A stretch of 27,592 nucleotides of DNA. Source: DASQPR01 sp035713725 (GTDB lineage: Bacteria; Actinomycetota; Actinomycetes; Mycobacteriales; Micromonosporaceae). Shown here in pieces: positions 1 to 5,913 of this stretch. A program made the translations under genes and the position numbers. Each line of letters starts with the position of its first letter. Within the stretch, counting starts at the first letter, position 1. Under the pieces are notes generated by a model. It was given only the letters and a program-made list of their open reading frames with translations, had not been told where the DNA came from and did not search any database. The stretch lies in assembly GCA_035713725.1 (NCBI GenBank), contig DASTMZ010000230.1, forward strand, positions 1 to 27,592, read 5' to 3'.

Positions 1-1349
1 TCCACCGCCGGTACGGGGTCCTGCCAGATCAGCGCCTCGGTCGGCACGAGTGGTCCGAGGTAGCGCGCGATCGGTCCCATGTCACGGTGAGTCAGCTTGT
101 ACCAGGCCCGCGCGAACGCGTCCGCCAACTCGTCCGGGTGCTCGTAGAAGCGGCGCGATATCGGCTCGTACACCGGATCGAAGCGCAGCGACAGATCGGT
201 GGTCAGCATCGTCGGAGGGCGTCGGATCGACGGGTCCTGCGGATCGGGGACGGTGCCCGCGCCTGCGCCGTCCTTCGCAACCCACTGGTTCGCGCCGGCC
301 GGGCTCTGGGTCAGCTCCCACTCGTAGCCGAACAGGTTCTCGAAGAAGCTGTTGTCCCACTGCGTCGGCGTGGCGGTCCACGTGACCTCGATGCCACTGG
401 TGATCGCGTCCCGGCCGGCCCCGGTGCCGTACGTGTTCTTCCAGCCAAGGCCCTGCTGCTCGAGCGGAGCGCCCTCGGGTTCCGGTCCGACGTACGGCTG
501 CGGATCGGCCGCACCGTGCGTCTTGCCGAACGTGTGCCCGCCGGCGATGAGCGCGACGGTCTCCTCGTCGTTCATCGCCATCCGGCGGAACGTCTCTCGG
601 ATGTCCCGAGCCGCCGCTAGCGGGTCCGGTTCGCCGTTCGGCCCTTCCGGGTTTACGTATATGAGGCCCATCTGCACCGCGGCGAGCGGGTTCTCGAGCT
701 CGCGGTCGCCGGTGTAGCGCTCATCCCCGAGCCACGTGTCCTCGGGTCCCCAGTAGACGTCCTCGTCGGGTTCCCACACGTCCGGCCGGCCACCACCGAA
801 GCCGAAAGTCTTGAAGCCCATCGACTCCAGCGCGCAGTTGCCGGCGAACACCATCAGGTCCGCCCACGACAACTTGCGGCCGTACTTTTTCTTCACCGGC
901 CACAGCAACCGGCGCGCCTTGTCGAGGTTGCCGTTGTCCGGCCAGCTGTTCAGCGGCGCGAAGCGCTGCATCCCGGTGCCCGCGCCACCGCGGCCGTCGT
1001 GGATGCGATACGTACCCGCCGCGTGCCACGCCATCCGGATCAGCAGCGGGCCGTAGTGGCCGAAGTCGGCTGGCCACCAGTCCTGTGAGGTCGTCATGAC
1101 CTCCTCGATGTCCCGTCTCACCTCGTCGAGATCGAGGGTCTTGAACTCCGCCGCGTAGTCGAAGTCCGCGCCCATCGGGTTGGACATCGGCGGGTTCTTC
1201 TCGAGGATCTTCAGATTGAGCTGGTTCGGCCACCAGGTGCGGTTACCGGCGCCCTCGGTCGGGTGCGTCACGCGTCCGGCTGGGAACGGGCAGCCTCCCT
1301 CGCTCTCCTCCGAGTTGATGTCTCCGACAACTGCGTCATGCTCAGGCAC
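1..1349 (-). CDS. katG: Catalase-peroxidase KatG, N-terminal part (3' end outside window)
   Basis: Bifunctional haem catalase-peroxidase that removes hydrogen peroxide in the cytoplasm. About 449 codons are present; the family is near 740 residues, so the rest of the haem domain and the C-terminal domain lie beyond the left edge. The distal triad is visible as R105, W108 and H109 in RMAWHAAGTYR. Tyr231 (GLIYVNPEGP) and Met257 (FRRMAMND) can form the Met-Tyr-Trp adduct with W108 that is typical of KatG. The proximal haem ligand is His272 in AGGHTFGKTHG. I chose the GTG at 1349 because a GGAGG lies about 8 bases upstream and the protein begins MPEHDAVVGDINSEES, leading straight into the conserved CPFPAGR region. 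It follows furA after 47 bases, so it is very probably in the furA-katG operon. Confidence 0.97.
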   Translation of the reverse strand, partial: MPEHDAVVGDINSEESEGGCPFPAGRVTHPTEGAGNRTWWPNQLNLKILEKNPPMSNPMGADFDYAAEFKTLDLDEVRRDIEEVMTTSQDWWPADFGHYGPLLIRMAWHAAGTYRIHDGRGGAGTGMQRFAPLNSWPDNGNLDKARRLLWPVKKKYGRKLSWADLMVFAGNCALESMGFKTFGFGGGRPDVWEPDEDVYWGPEDTWLGDERYTGDRELENPLAAVQMGLIYVNPEGPNGEPDPLAAARDIRETFRRMAMNDEETVALIAGGHTFGKTHGAADPQPYVGPEPEGAPLEQQGLGWKNTYGTGAGRDAITSGIEVTWTATPTQWDNSFFENLFGYEWELTQSPAGANQWVAKDGAGAGTVPDPQDPSIRRPPTMLTTDLSLRFDPVYEPISRRFYEHPDELADAFARAWYKLTHRDMGPIARYLGPLVPTEALIWQDPVPAV

Positions 1350-1396
1350 GGGAGTTCCTCCGAGAGTTGATCGATCGGATGTGTTGACAGGTTTGG

Positions 1397-1828
1397 TCAG
1401 GTTTGCTGCGCCGTGGCGCAGGTGGAGCACAGGCCCCAATAGACGACCTCGGCCTCGTCGATGGTGAATCCATGGCCGTCGGAAGCGGTGAGACACGGCG
1501 TGTAACCGACCGCGCAGTCGACATCGGCGATGACGGCGCACGACCGGCAGACGGCGTGGTGATGGTTATCTGAGACCCGTGACTCGTAGCGAGCCACCGA
1601 ACCAGACGGCTGGATGCGACGCACCAGACCCGCCACCGTCAGTGCCCGGAGCCCGTCGTAGACCGCCTGGTGTGACAGGCGCGGAAGATCCGTACGTGCC
1701 AGGTCGATGATCGAGTCCGTGTCGGCGTGCGGATGAGCATGCACGGCGGCCAGCACGGCCACCCGTGGACGCGTTACTCGTAGCTCGGCCTCACGCAGCA
1801 TCTGGTGGAAGTCCAAGGTCGTGGACAC
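1397..1828 (-). CDS. furA: Fur-family peroxide/iron repressor FurA
   Basis: A 143-residue Fur-family metalloregulator. Residues 1-80 form the winged-helix DNA-binding domain (LSHQAVYDGLRALTVAGLVRR). Residues 85-143 form the metal-binding dimerisation domain, with the HHHAVCRSC motif (His89-91, Cys94, Cys97) and a second pair Cys134/Cys137 (GLCSTC), which together fit the structural zinc site. Position directly before katG is the standard arrangement of FurA/CatR in mycobacteria and streptomycetes, where the protein represses its own gene and katG and is inactivated by oxidation. The GTG at 1828 is chosen over an out-of-frame GTG at 1830; the -10-like hexamer just upstream suggests a leaderless mRNA starting at or near the start codon. 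Assignment to the FurA branch, not Zur or Fur, rests on the katG linkage. Confidence 0.93.
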   Translation of the reverse strand: MSTTLDFHQMLREAELRVTRPRVAVLAAVHAHPHADTDSIIDLARTDLPRLSHQAVYDGLRALTVAGLVRRIQPSGSVARYESRVSDNHHHAVCRSCAVIADVDCAVGYTPCLTASDGHGFTIDEAEVVYWGLCSTCATAQQT

Positions 1829-1833
1829 ACCTC

Positions 1834-1864
1834 AGCATATCCCGAGTTTTCTGGAACCAGTCAA
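1834..1864 (-). promoter_or_regulatory. furA promoter and probable FurA operator
   Basis: On the minus strand TTGACT (1864-1859) is followed 17 bases later by GATATG (1841-1836), or 19 bases later by TATGCT (1839-1834). The spacer contains the A-rich TTCCAGAAAA. If TATGCT is the -10, transcription would begin at about the GTG of furA, giving a leaderless message. Mycobacterial furA promoters are known to be leaderless and to carry an AT-rich FurA site in this place. The -35 overlaps the stop codon of the upstream gene. Confidence 0.65.
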
Positions 1865-2793
1865 GAATCGCCGGAACCGGTGTCGTGATCACCGAGGAGC
1901 CTTGCCACGTCGTCGGCGGTGATCTCGCGCCCCAGCGACTCGGGAGTGCCGCGCGCAAGACCGGTATGCATCACGTCCTCCCAGACCTCGGCGAACGCCT
2001 CGAACAGTGACGGCGTGAGTCCGGCGCCGGCCTGCGTCTTGGCGATCTCGCGCATTTCGGCGACGTACCGGTGCGCCTTTGTGGCGGCCAGGCCCACCTC
2101 GTAGGGCGACCCGAATTCGGTGCCCAGGTCGGACATGACGACGTCCAGGACACCGTGGTGCGATGCGGACCGCATCGCCTGGGTCATCAGTCCCGTCAGC
2201 CCTTTGTAGACCGATGCGGTGGACATCTTCACGGCACTGGCCGCGCCGATCTGATCGCTCACGACCACCGGACTGACGTGCTTCCAGCCCAGGTCGGCGA
2301 TCTCGCCGGCACGCGGACCGGACAGGTAGATCCGCGCGCCGGGCCGTACGGTCGGGGGAGGTCCCGAGATTGAGCCGTCCACGAAGTCCAGGCCGAGCAC
2401 CTCGATCACGTCGCCAGCGGCTCGGGCCGTCGCCGGGGCGATCGCGTTGAGGTCCACGACGACCGGCCTGCTGGATGCACGCCACGTAGCGTCGGCGTGT
2501 TCGCTCGCTCGGCGGGTGGATTCGTCAAGCGTCGCGACCGCGGCGACAATGTCGGCGGCCGCTGTGAGGGCAGCGCTTGGCGGGGTCACGACGAGGATGA
2601 CGCTCGACTCCGCGACGACGTCGGTCAGATGCGGTACGACCCGTAGCCCGGCGTCGGCGGCCAGCCGGGCGGTGCGCGCCGAGCGGCCGTGCAACGACGT
2701 GACGACGTCGTGTCCGCCGTCTCGCAATGCCCACCCGAGTCCGGCGCCCATATGTCCGGCGCCAACCAGCCCGACGGTCCGCACTGTAGTCAT
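1861..2793 (-). CDS. NAD(P)-binding 3-hydroxyisobutyrate/6-phosphogluconate dehydrogenase-like protein
   Basis: A 310-residue cytoplasmic oxidoreductase. The N-terminus VGLVGAGHMGAGLGWALRDGGHDV is a Rossmann fold with the GxGxxG motif. The middle segment VDGSISGPPPTVRPGARIYLSG matches the position of the substrate loop of beta-hydroxyacid dehydrogenases, and KMSTASVYKGLTGLM carries the likely catalytic lysine. The C-terminal half looks like the DUF1932 helical domain found on putative phosphogluconate dehydrogenase-like proteins. The open frame runs on upstream to 3039, but the ATG at 2793 (MTTVRTVG) has GGAGAGG at a normal distance and begins just before the first beta strand, so it is the start. 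It is divergent from the RNA methyltransferase and only 32 bases before furA, whose promoter overlaps its stop. Substrate unknown. Confidence 0.85.
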   Translation of the reverse strand: MTTVRTVGLVGAGHMGAGLGWALRDGGHDVVTSLHGRSARTARLAADAGLRVVPHLTDVVAESSVILVVTPPSAALTAAADIVAAVATLDESTRRASEHADATWRASSRPVVVDLNAIAPATARAAGDVIEVLGLDFVDGSISGPPPTVRPGARIYLSGPRAGEIADLGWKHVSPVVVSDQIGAASAVKMSTASVYKGLTGLMTQAMRSASHHGVLDVVMSDLGTEFGSPYEVGLAATKAHRYVAEMREIAKTQAGAGLTPSLFEAFAEVWEDVMHTGLARGTPESLGREITADDVARLLGDHDTGSGDS

Positions 2794-2849
2794 TACTGTG
2801 CCGCCTCTCCGCCTGAGAACTCGTCGACCGTACGCCTGTGAGCATCGCC

Positions 2850-2855
2850 TAGGCT
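2850..2855 (+). promoter_or_regulatory. Candidate -10 box for the RNA methyltransferase
   Basis: TAGGCT matches the actinobacterial TANNNT -10 consensus. It would start transcription near 2862, leaving a short leader holding the GGGAGG ribosome site at 2879-2884. No good -35 is visible. Confidence 0.4.
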
Positions 2856-2889
2856 GCCAGCACGTCTGGATCCTGCTCGGGAGGTGCAT

Positions 2890-3708
2890 GTGCCCGATCC
2901 GCTGCGGGTAACCGTCCGCAACGCCACGTTCCAGCGCTGGCAGACGCTGTTGGCGAACCGAACCAAGCGGCTGCGCGCCGGTGAGTTCATGGTGCACGGC
3001 GTGCGACCGATCTCCGCGGCGATTGAACAGCACTGGCAAATGCGCGACGTGCTCGCCGATGACCGGCCGCGGCGGTCGCCGTGGGCGCAGCAGGTGTGGC
3101 GGTCGACCGGCGCCGAGCGGTATCTCGTTTCGTCCGAGCTGATGCGCGAACTGGGCGAGAAGTCTGAGGACACGCCCGAATTGCTCGCCGTCGTCGGGAT
3201 GCCCGCGGATGATCTATCACGGTTGCCGGTGTCGCACGACATGTTGGTGACCGTATTCGACCGGCCGTCGAGCCCGGGAAACGTGGGCACCCTCGTACGC
3301 TCGATCGATGCGTTTGGTGGGACCGGACTGGTGGTCACCGGGCATGCCGCGGACCCGTACGACCCGAGGTGCGTACGCGCGAGCACCGGTTCACTGTTCG
3401 CGGTGCCGACCATCCGCGTCGCGTCACACATGGACGTGCTGCGTTGGGTCGCGCGCATCCGTGCCGACGGCGTCCCGATCGTCGTCATCGGCACCGACGA
3501 GGCCGGCGACACGGCGATCAGCGACTTCGACATGGCGCGACCATTGGTCATGGTCATCGGAAACGAGACGACCGGGATGACCGGGGGGTGGCGTGACGCG
3601 TGCGACCACCTGGTACGGATCCCGATCGGCGGCACGGCAAGCTCGCTCAATGCGGCGACCGCCGGAGGCGTCGCGCTCTACGAGGCAATGCGGCAGCGCA
3701 CCCGGTAG
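2890..3708 (+). CDS. SpoU/TrmH-family RNA 2'-O-methyltransferase
   Basis: A 272-residue SAM-dependent methyltransferase of the SPOUT class, acting on the ribose 2'-OH of tRNA or rRNA. The three family motifs are clear: motif 1 SPGNVGTLVRSIDAFG (Asn131, catalytic Arg137), motif 2 MVIGNETTGM (about 221-230) and motif 3 IPIGGTASSLNAATAGG (244-260), which form the knotted SAM site. An N-terminal substrate-binding domain of about 110 residues precedes them. The GTG at 2890 is preferred to the in-frame GTG at 2884 because GGGAGG at 2879-2884 gives a 5-base spacing to 2890 and overlaps 2884. The RNA target cannot be told from sequence. It is a stand-alone gene, divergent from the dehydrogenase-like gene. 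Confidence 0.9.
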   Translation: MPDPLRVTVRNATFQRWQTLLANRTKRLRAGEFMVHGVRPISAAIEQHWQMRDVLADDRPRRSPWAQQVWRSTGAERYLVSSELMRELGEKSEDTPELLAVVGMPADDLSRLPVSHDMLVTVFDRPSSPGNVGTLVRSIDAFGGTGLVVTGHAADPYDPRCVRASTGSLFAVPTIRVASHMDVLRWVARIRADGVPIVVIGTDEAGDTAISDFDMARPLVMVIGNETTGMTGGWRDACDHLVRIPIGGTASSLNAATAGGVALYEAMRQRTR

Positions 3709-3739
3709 ACAAACCGCTCCGACCGATTCACGCCGGGCT

Positions 3740-4717
3740 TCAGCTGAGATCTAAGACCATGAGGTAGTCGTCGCCGGGTTCCCCAACAACGCGGTAGCCG
3801 CAGCGCTGGTACAGGTGGGCGGCCGGGTTGTCGCGTTCGACGGCGAGGCTGAGGCGGGCGAACCCGGCCGCTCGGGCCTCATCGGCGAGCGCCGCGAGGA
3901 GTCGAGCGCCGAGGCCGCGACCCCGATGCTCGGGCCAGACCGCGATGGCCAGCTCGGGCGTCGCGGAGTCGACGTAACCAGAGCTGTGATCGTCATTGGT
4001 GAAGAGTCGTGCGAACGCGCCGCCGACCGGCTCGCCGGCGCGCTCCGCAACGACCGCGATGTCTCCGAGCCGTGGCCAGCCCTCGTGGAATAGAGCAAGT
4101 TCGGGGTGCGCGAGGAGTTGCTCCTGCGGTGGCAGCGACCGCTCCGGATGCCAGGTGACAGCCTCGTAGAGAATTCGCCGGTACGTCGGCAAATCGTCGA
4201 CGGTGCCCGGGCGAATCTGGCAGGCACCCGCGTCTCGAACCGGCGCGACCACGTACGTGAACGCGACCAGGTCGCCGTCTTCGTAGGTTGTGCTATCGAA
4301 GTCGTCAATCACGCGCTGCACGGTCGCGACGAGATGGTCGAACATCGGCGCCGGTAGGACGCCGATGGTCTTTCCGATCAGCGTGTTCGCGCCCGGTGCG
4401 GCCGCCTCGACGTCCGCGACGGAATCCTGCAGCATCTGGCTGATCTGGTCGAGATCCGCGGTCGCCCGGATGTCCGTGACGCTTGCCCGGTAGACGTGGC
4501 TGACCGAGGCACCGTCCTTGTCCTGGCCAACCACCTGGAGTAGCCCGCTGTCCGTGAGCCGTTCGAGGTGGTGGTAGATCCGCGTGACCGGTACGCCCAG
4601 TGACTCGGCGATCTGCCGCGCAGTGACCGGGTGTTGGGCCATGCGCCAGATGTGTTGCCGGGTGGGGCTGCGTAACACCGCCACCGTTTCCGGCGCAAAG
4701 TAGGTCCGCTCCGACAT
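3740..4717 (-). CDS. ArsR-type HTH / GNAT acetyltransferase fusion
   Basis: About 325 residues in three parts. Residues about 8-70 are a winged helix of ArsR type (LRSPTRQHIWRMAQ, VTARQIAESLGVPVTRIYHHLERLTDSGLL). Residues about 75-165 are an unassigned helical middle segment. The rest is a GNAT acyltransferase with the acetyl-CoA loop HRGRGLGARLLAAL and the end segment NPAAHLYQRCGYRVVGEP. A DNA-binding domain joined to an acetyltransferase suggests either a regulator that senses acetyl-CoA or a small molecule, or an enzyme that regulates its own gene. The start is uncertain. I give the ATG at 4717 (MSERTYF); a TTG at 4762 has a GGGAG nine bases upstream and would add 15 residues. It is divergent from the luciferase-like gene and convergent with the methyltransferase, 31 bases away. 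Confidence 0.85.
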   Translation of the reverse strand: MSERTYFAPETVAVLRSPTRQHIWRMAQHPVTARQIAESLGVPVTRIYHHLERLTDSGLLQVVGQDKDGASVSHVYRASVTDIRATADLDQISQMLQDSVADVEAAAPGANTLIGKTIGVLPAPMFDHLVATVQRVIDDFDSTTYEDGDLVAFTYVVAPVRDAGACQIRPGTVDDLPTYRRILYEAVTWHPERSLPPQEQLLAHPELALFHEGWPRLGDIAVVAERAGEPVGGAFARLFTNDDHSSGYVDSATPELAIAVWPEHRGRGLGARLLAALADEARAAGFARLSLAVERDNPAAHLYQRCGYRVVGEPGDDYLMVLDLS

Positions 4718-4843
4718 CACGCTAGCGTCGGTGCGGCGCGCCAACGCCGTCAAGCAATTCAAGAAATCGGACTCCCGCTGAATCCCGGATGGCTCTGAGT
4801 GACTCGCGGCGACCGCAAGGATTTATGTCGGCGTACGGGTCGA

Positions 4844-4849
4844 TAGAGT
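4844..4849 (+). promoter_or_regulatory. Candidate leaderless -10 for the luciferase-like gene
   Basis: TAGAGT sits 6 bases before the ATG at 4856 and there is no Shine-Dalgarno sequence, the pattern of a leaderless actinobacterial transcript. No -35 is evident. Confidence 0.45.
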
Positions 4850-4855
4850 TCGCGG

Positions 4856-5773
4856 ATGCCTCGTCCGTGTCGAGTCGGAATCCAACTGCCCGAGGTCGAA
4901 CGACGCGTCGACTGGCCGGAGTTGCTGTCGATGGCCCGTACGGTCGAGGAGGTCGGGTTCGACTCGGTCTGGCTCGGTGACCACCTCCTCTACGACCTAC
5001 CAGGCGGCGTCACGCGGGGACCGTGGGAGGCGTGGACCGGGCTGGCCGCACTGGCTACCGTCACGACACGCGTCGAACTTGGGCCGCTGGTCGCGTCGAC
5101 CAGCTTCCACGCGCCGGCGATGCTCGCCAAGCAGGCGGCGACGGTCGACGCGATTTCGGGTGGTCGGTTGATCCTGGGCCTTGGCGCCGGATGGAACGAG
5201 CGGGAATACCGCGCGTTCGGATTCCCGTACGACCACCGGGTGTCGCGCTTCGAGGAGGCGTTCACGATCATTCGCCGCCTCCTCCGCGACGGGCGAGCCG
5301 ACTTTGCTGGCTCGTACTACCGCGTCGAGGACTGCGTGCTCGACCCCGGTCCGACGCGGCCGGGCGGTCCTCCATTGATGCTCGGCTCGACAAGCCCTCG
5401 GATGATGAGCATCGGGCTGCCGCACGTCGACGCGTGGAATGTGTGGTGGAGCGAATACGGCAATACTCCGGAGGGATTCGCCGCTGTCCGGGCACGCGTC
5501 GAAGAGGCGGCCGCGCGGGCCGGCCGCCAGCCGGGCGAGGTTGCGGCGACCGCGGCGGTGCTGGTCGCAATGCCGACCGGAACCGGCCGTCTCATGGGGG
5601 ACAAGTATCGCCGTAGCGTTGCGCCGGTCCAGGGATCGGCCGCCGACATCAGCGGTCATATCGCGGCGATGGCTCGCGCTGGCGCGGCGCATCTGCAATT
5701 AGTGGTGGATCCGATCACGGTCGAATCCATTGAGACGCTCGGCGATGCGCTGAGACTGTTGGATCGCGAGTGA
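4856..5773 (+). CDS. LLM-class flavin/F420-dependent oxidoreductase
   Basis: A 305-residue bacterial luciferase-like TIM-barrel oxidoreductase, cytoplasmic. Family signatures are GIQLPE at the N-terminus, EEVGFDSVWLGDHLLYD, the strand LGPLVASTSFHAPAMLAKQAATVDAISGGR followed by LILGLGAGWNEREYRAFGFP, and SRFEEAFTIIRRLLRDG. These match the cluster of actinobacterial enzymes that use F420 or FMN; the sequence alone does not settle which cofactor. The ATG at 4856 starts the barrel directly, lacks a ribosome site and has TAGAGT six bases before it, so it is probably leaderless. Its last codons (RLLDRE plus stop) lie in the first copy of a 20-base tandem duplication. It is monocistronic, divergent from the HTH-GNAT gene and convergent with the GH92 gene. 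Substrate unknown. Confidence 0.9.
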   Translation: MPRPCRVGIQLPEVERRVDWPELLSMARTVEEVGFDSVWLGDHLLYDLPGGVTRGPWEAWTGLAALATVTTRVELGPLVASTSFHAPAMLAKQAATVDAISGGRLILGLGAGWNEREYRAFGFPYDHRVSRFEEAFTIIRRLLRDGRADFAGSYYRVEDCVLDPGPTRPGGPPLMLGSTSPRMMSIGLPHVDAWNVWWSEYGNTPEGFAAVRARVEEAAARAGRQPGEVAATAAVLVAMPTGTGRLMGDKYRRSVAPVQGSAADISGHIAAMARAGAAHLQLVVDPITVESIETLGDALRLLDRE

Positions 5774-5790
5774 GACTGCTGGATCGCGAC
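5751..5790 (+). repeat. 20-base tandem duplication across the stop codon of the luciferase-like gene
   Basis: TGAGACTGTTGGATCGCGAG (5751-5770) is followed at once by TGAGACTGCTGGATCGCGAC (5771-5790), with two mismatches. The gene's TGA stop is the first three bases of copy 2. Copy 2, read in its own frame, again spells RLLDRD and a stop. Confidence 0.85.
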
Positions 5791-5801
5791 TGACGCCAGC
5801 G

Positions 5802-5831
5802 AGACGGATGCCGGCGCGACGGATGCCGGCG
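5802..5831 (+). repeat. 15-base tandem repeat, two copies
   Basis: AGACGGATGCCGGCG (5802-5816) and CGACGGATGCCGGCG (5817-5831) differ by one base. They lie between the end of the luciferase-like gene and the strong hairpin. Confidence 0.8.
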
Positions 5832-5841
5832 AGGCGGGCGC

Positions 5842-5878
5842 CTCCTCACCGCTATGGAGGTTCCACAGCGGTGAGGAG
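5842..5878. terminator. Strong hairpin between convergent genes, probable bidirectional terminator
   Basis: CTCCTCACCGCT (5842-5853) pairs perfectly with AGCGGTGAGGAG (5867-5878). Inside it TGGA (5855-5858) pairs with TCCA (5862-5865) across a GGT loop, with one a/c mismatch between the two stems, so the whole is nearly a 17-pair hairpin. There is no T run, which is usual for actinobacterial terminators. It lies between convergent stops at 5773 and 5914. Confidence 0.7.
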
Positions 5879-5913
5879 TCCCATCCCCACCAACGACCGA
5901 GCCGGCGATCAGG

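Noticed and set aside
2794..3039. N-terminal extension of the dehydrogenase-like protein
   Set aside because: The extra residues are Arg/Gly-rich, run into the divergent methyltransferase gene, and a well-placed ribosome site supports the ATG at 2793.
5751..5878. CRISPR-like or REP-type array after the luciferase-like gene
   Set aside because: Only two copies of each of two unrelated units with no spacers; simple tandem duplications plus one hairpin.
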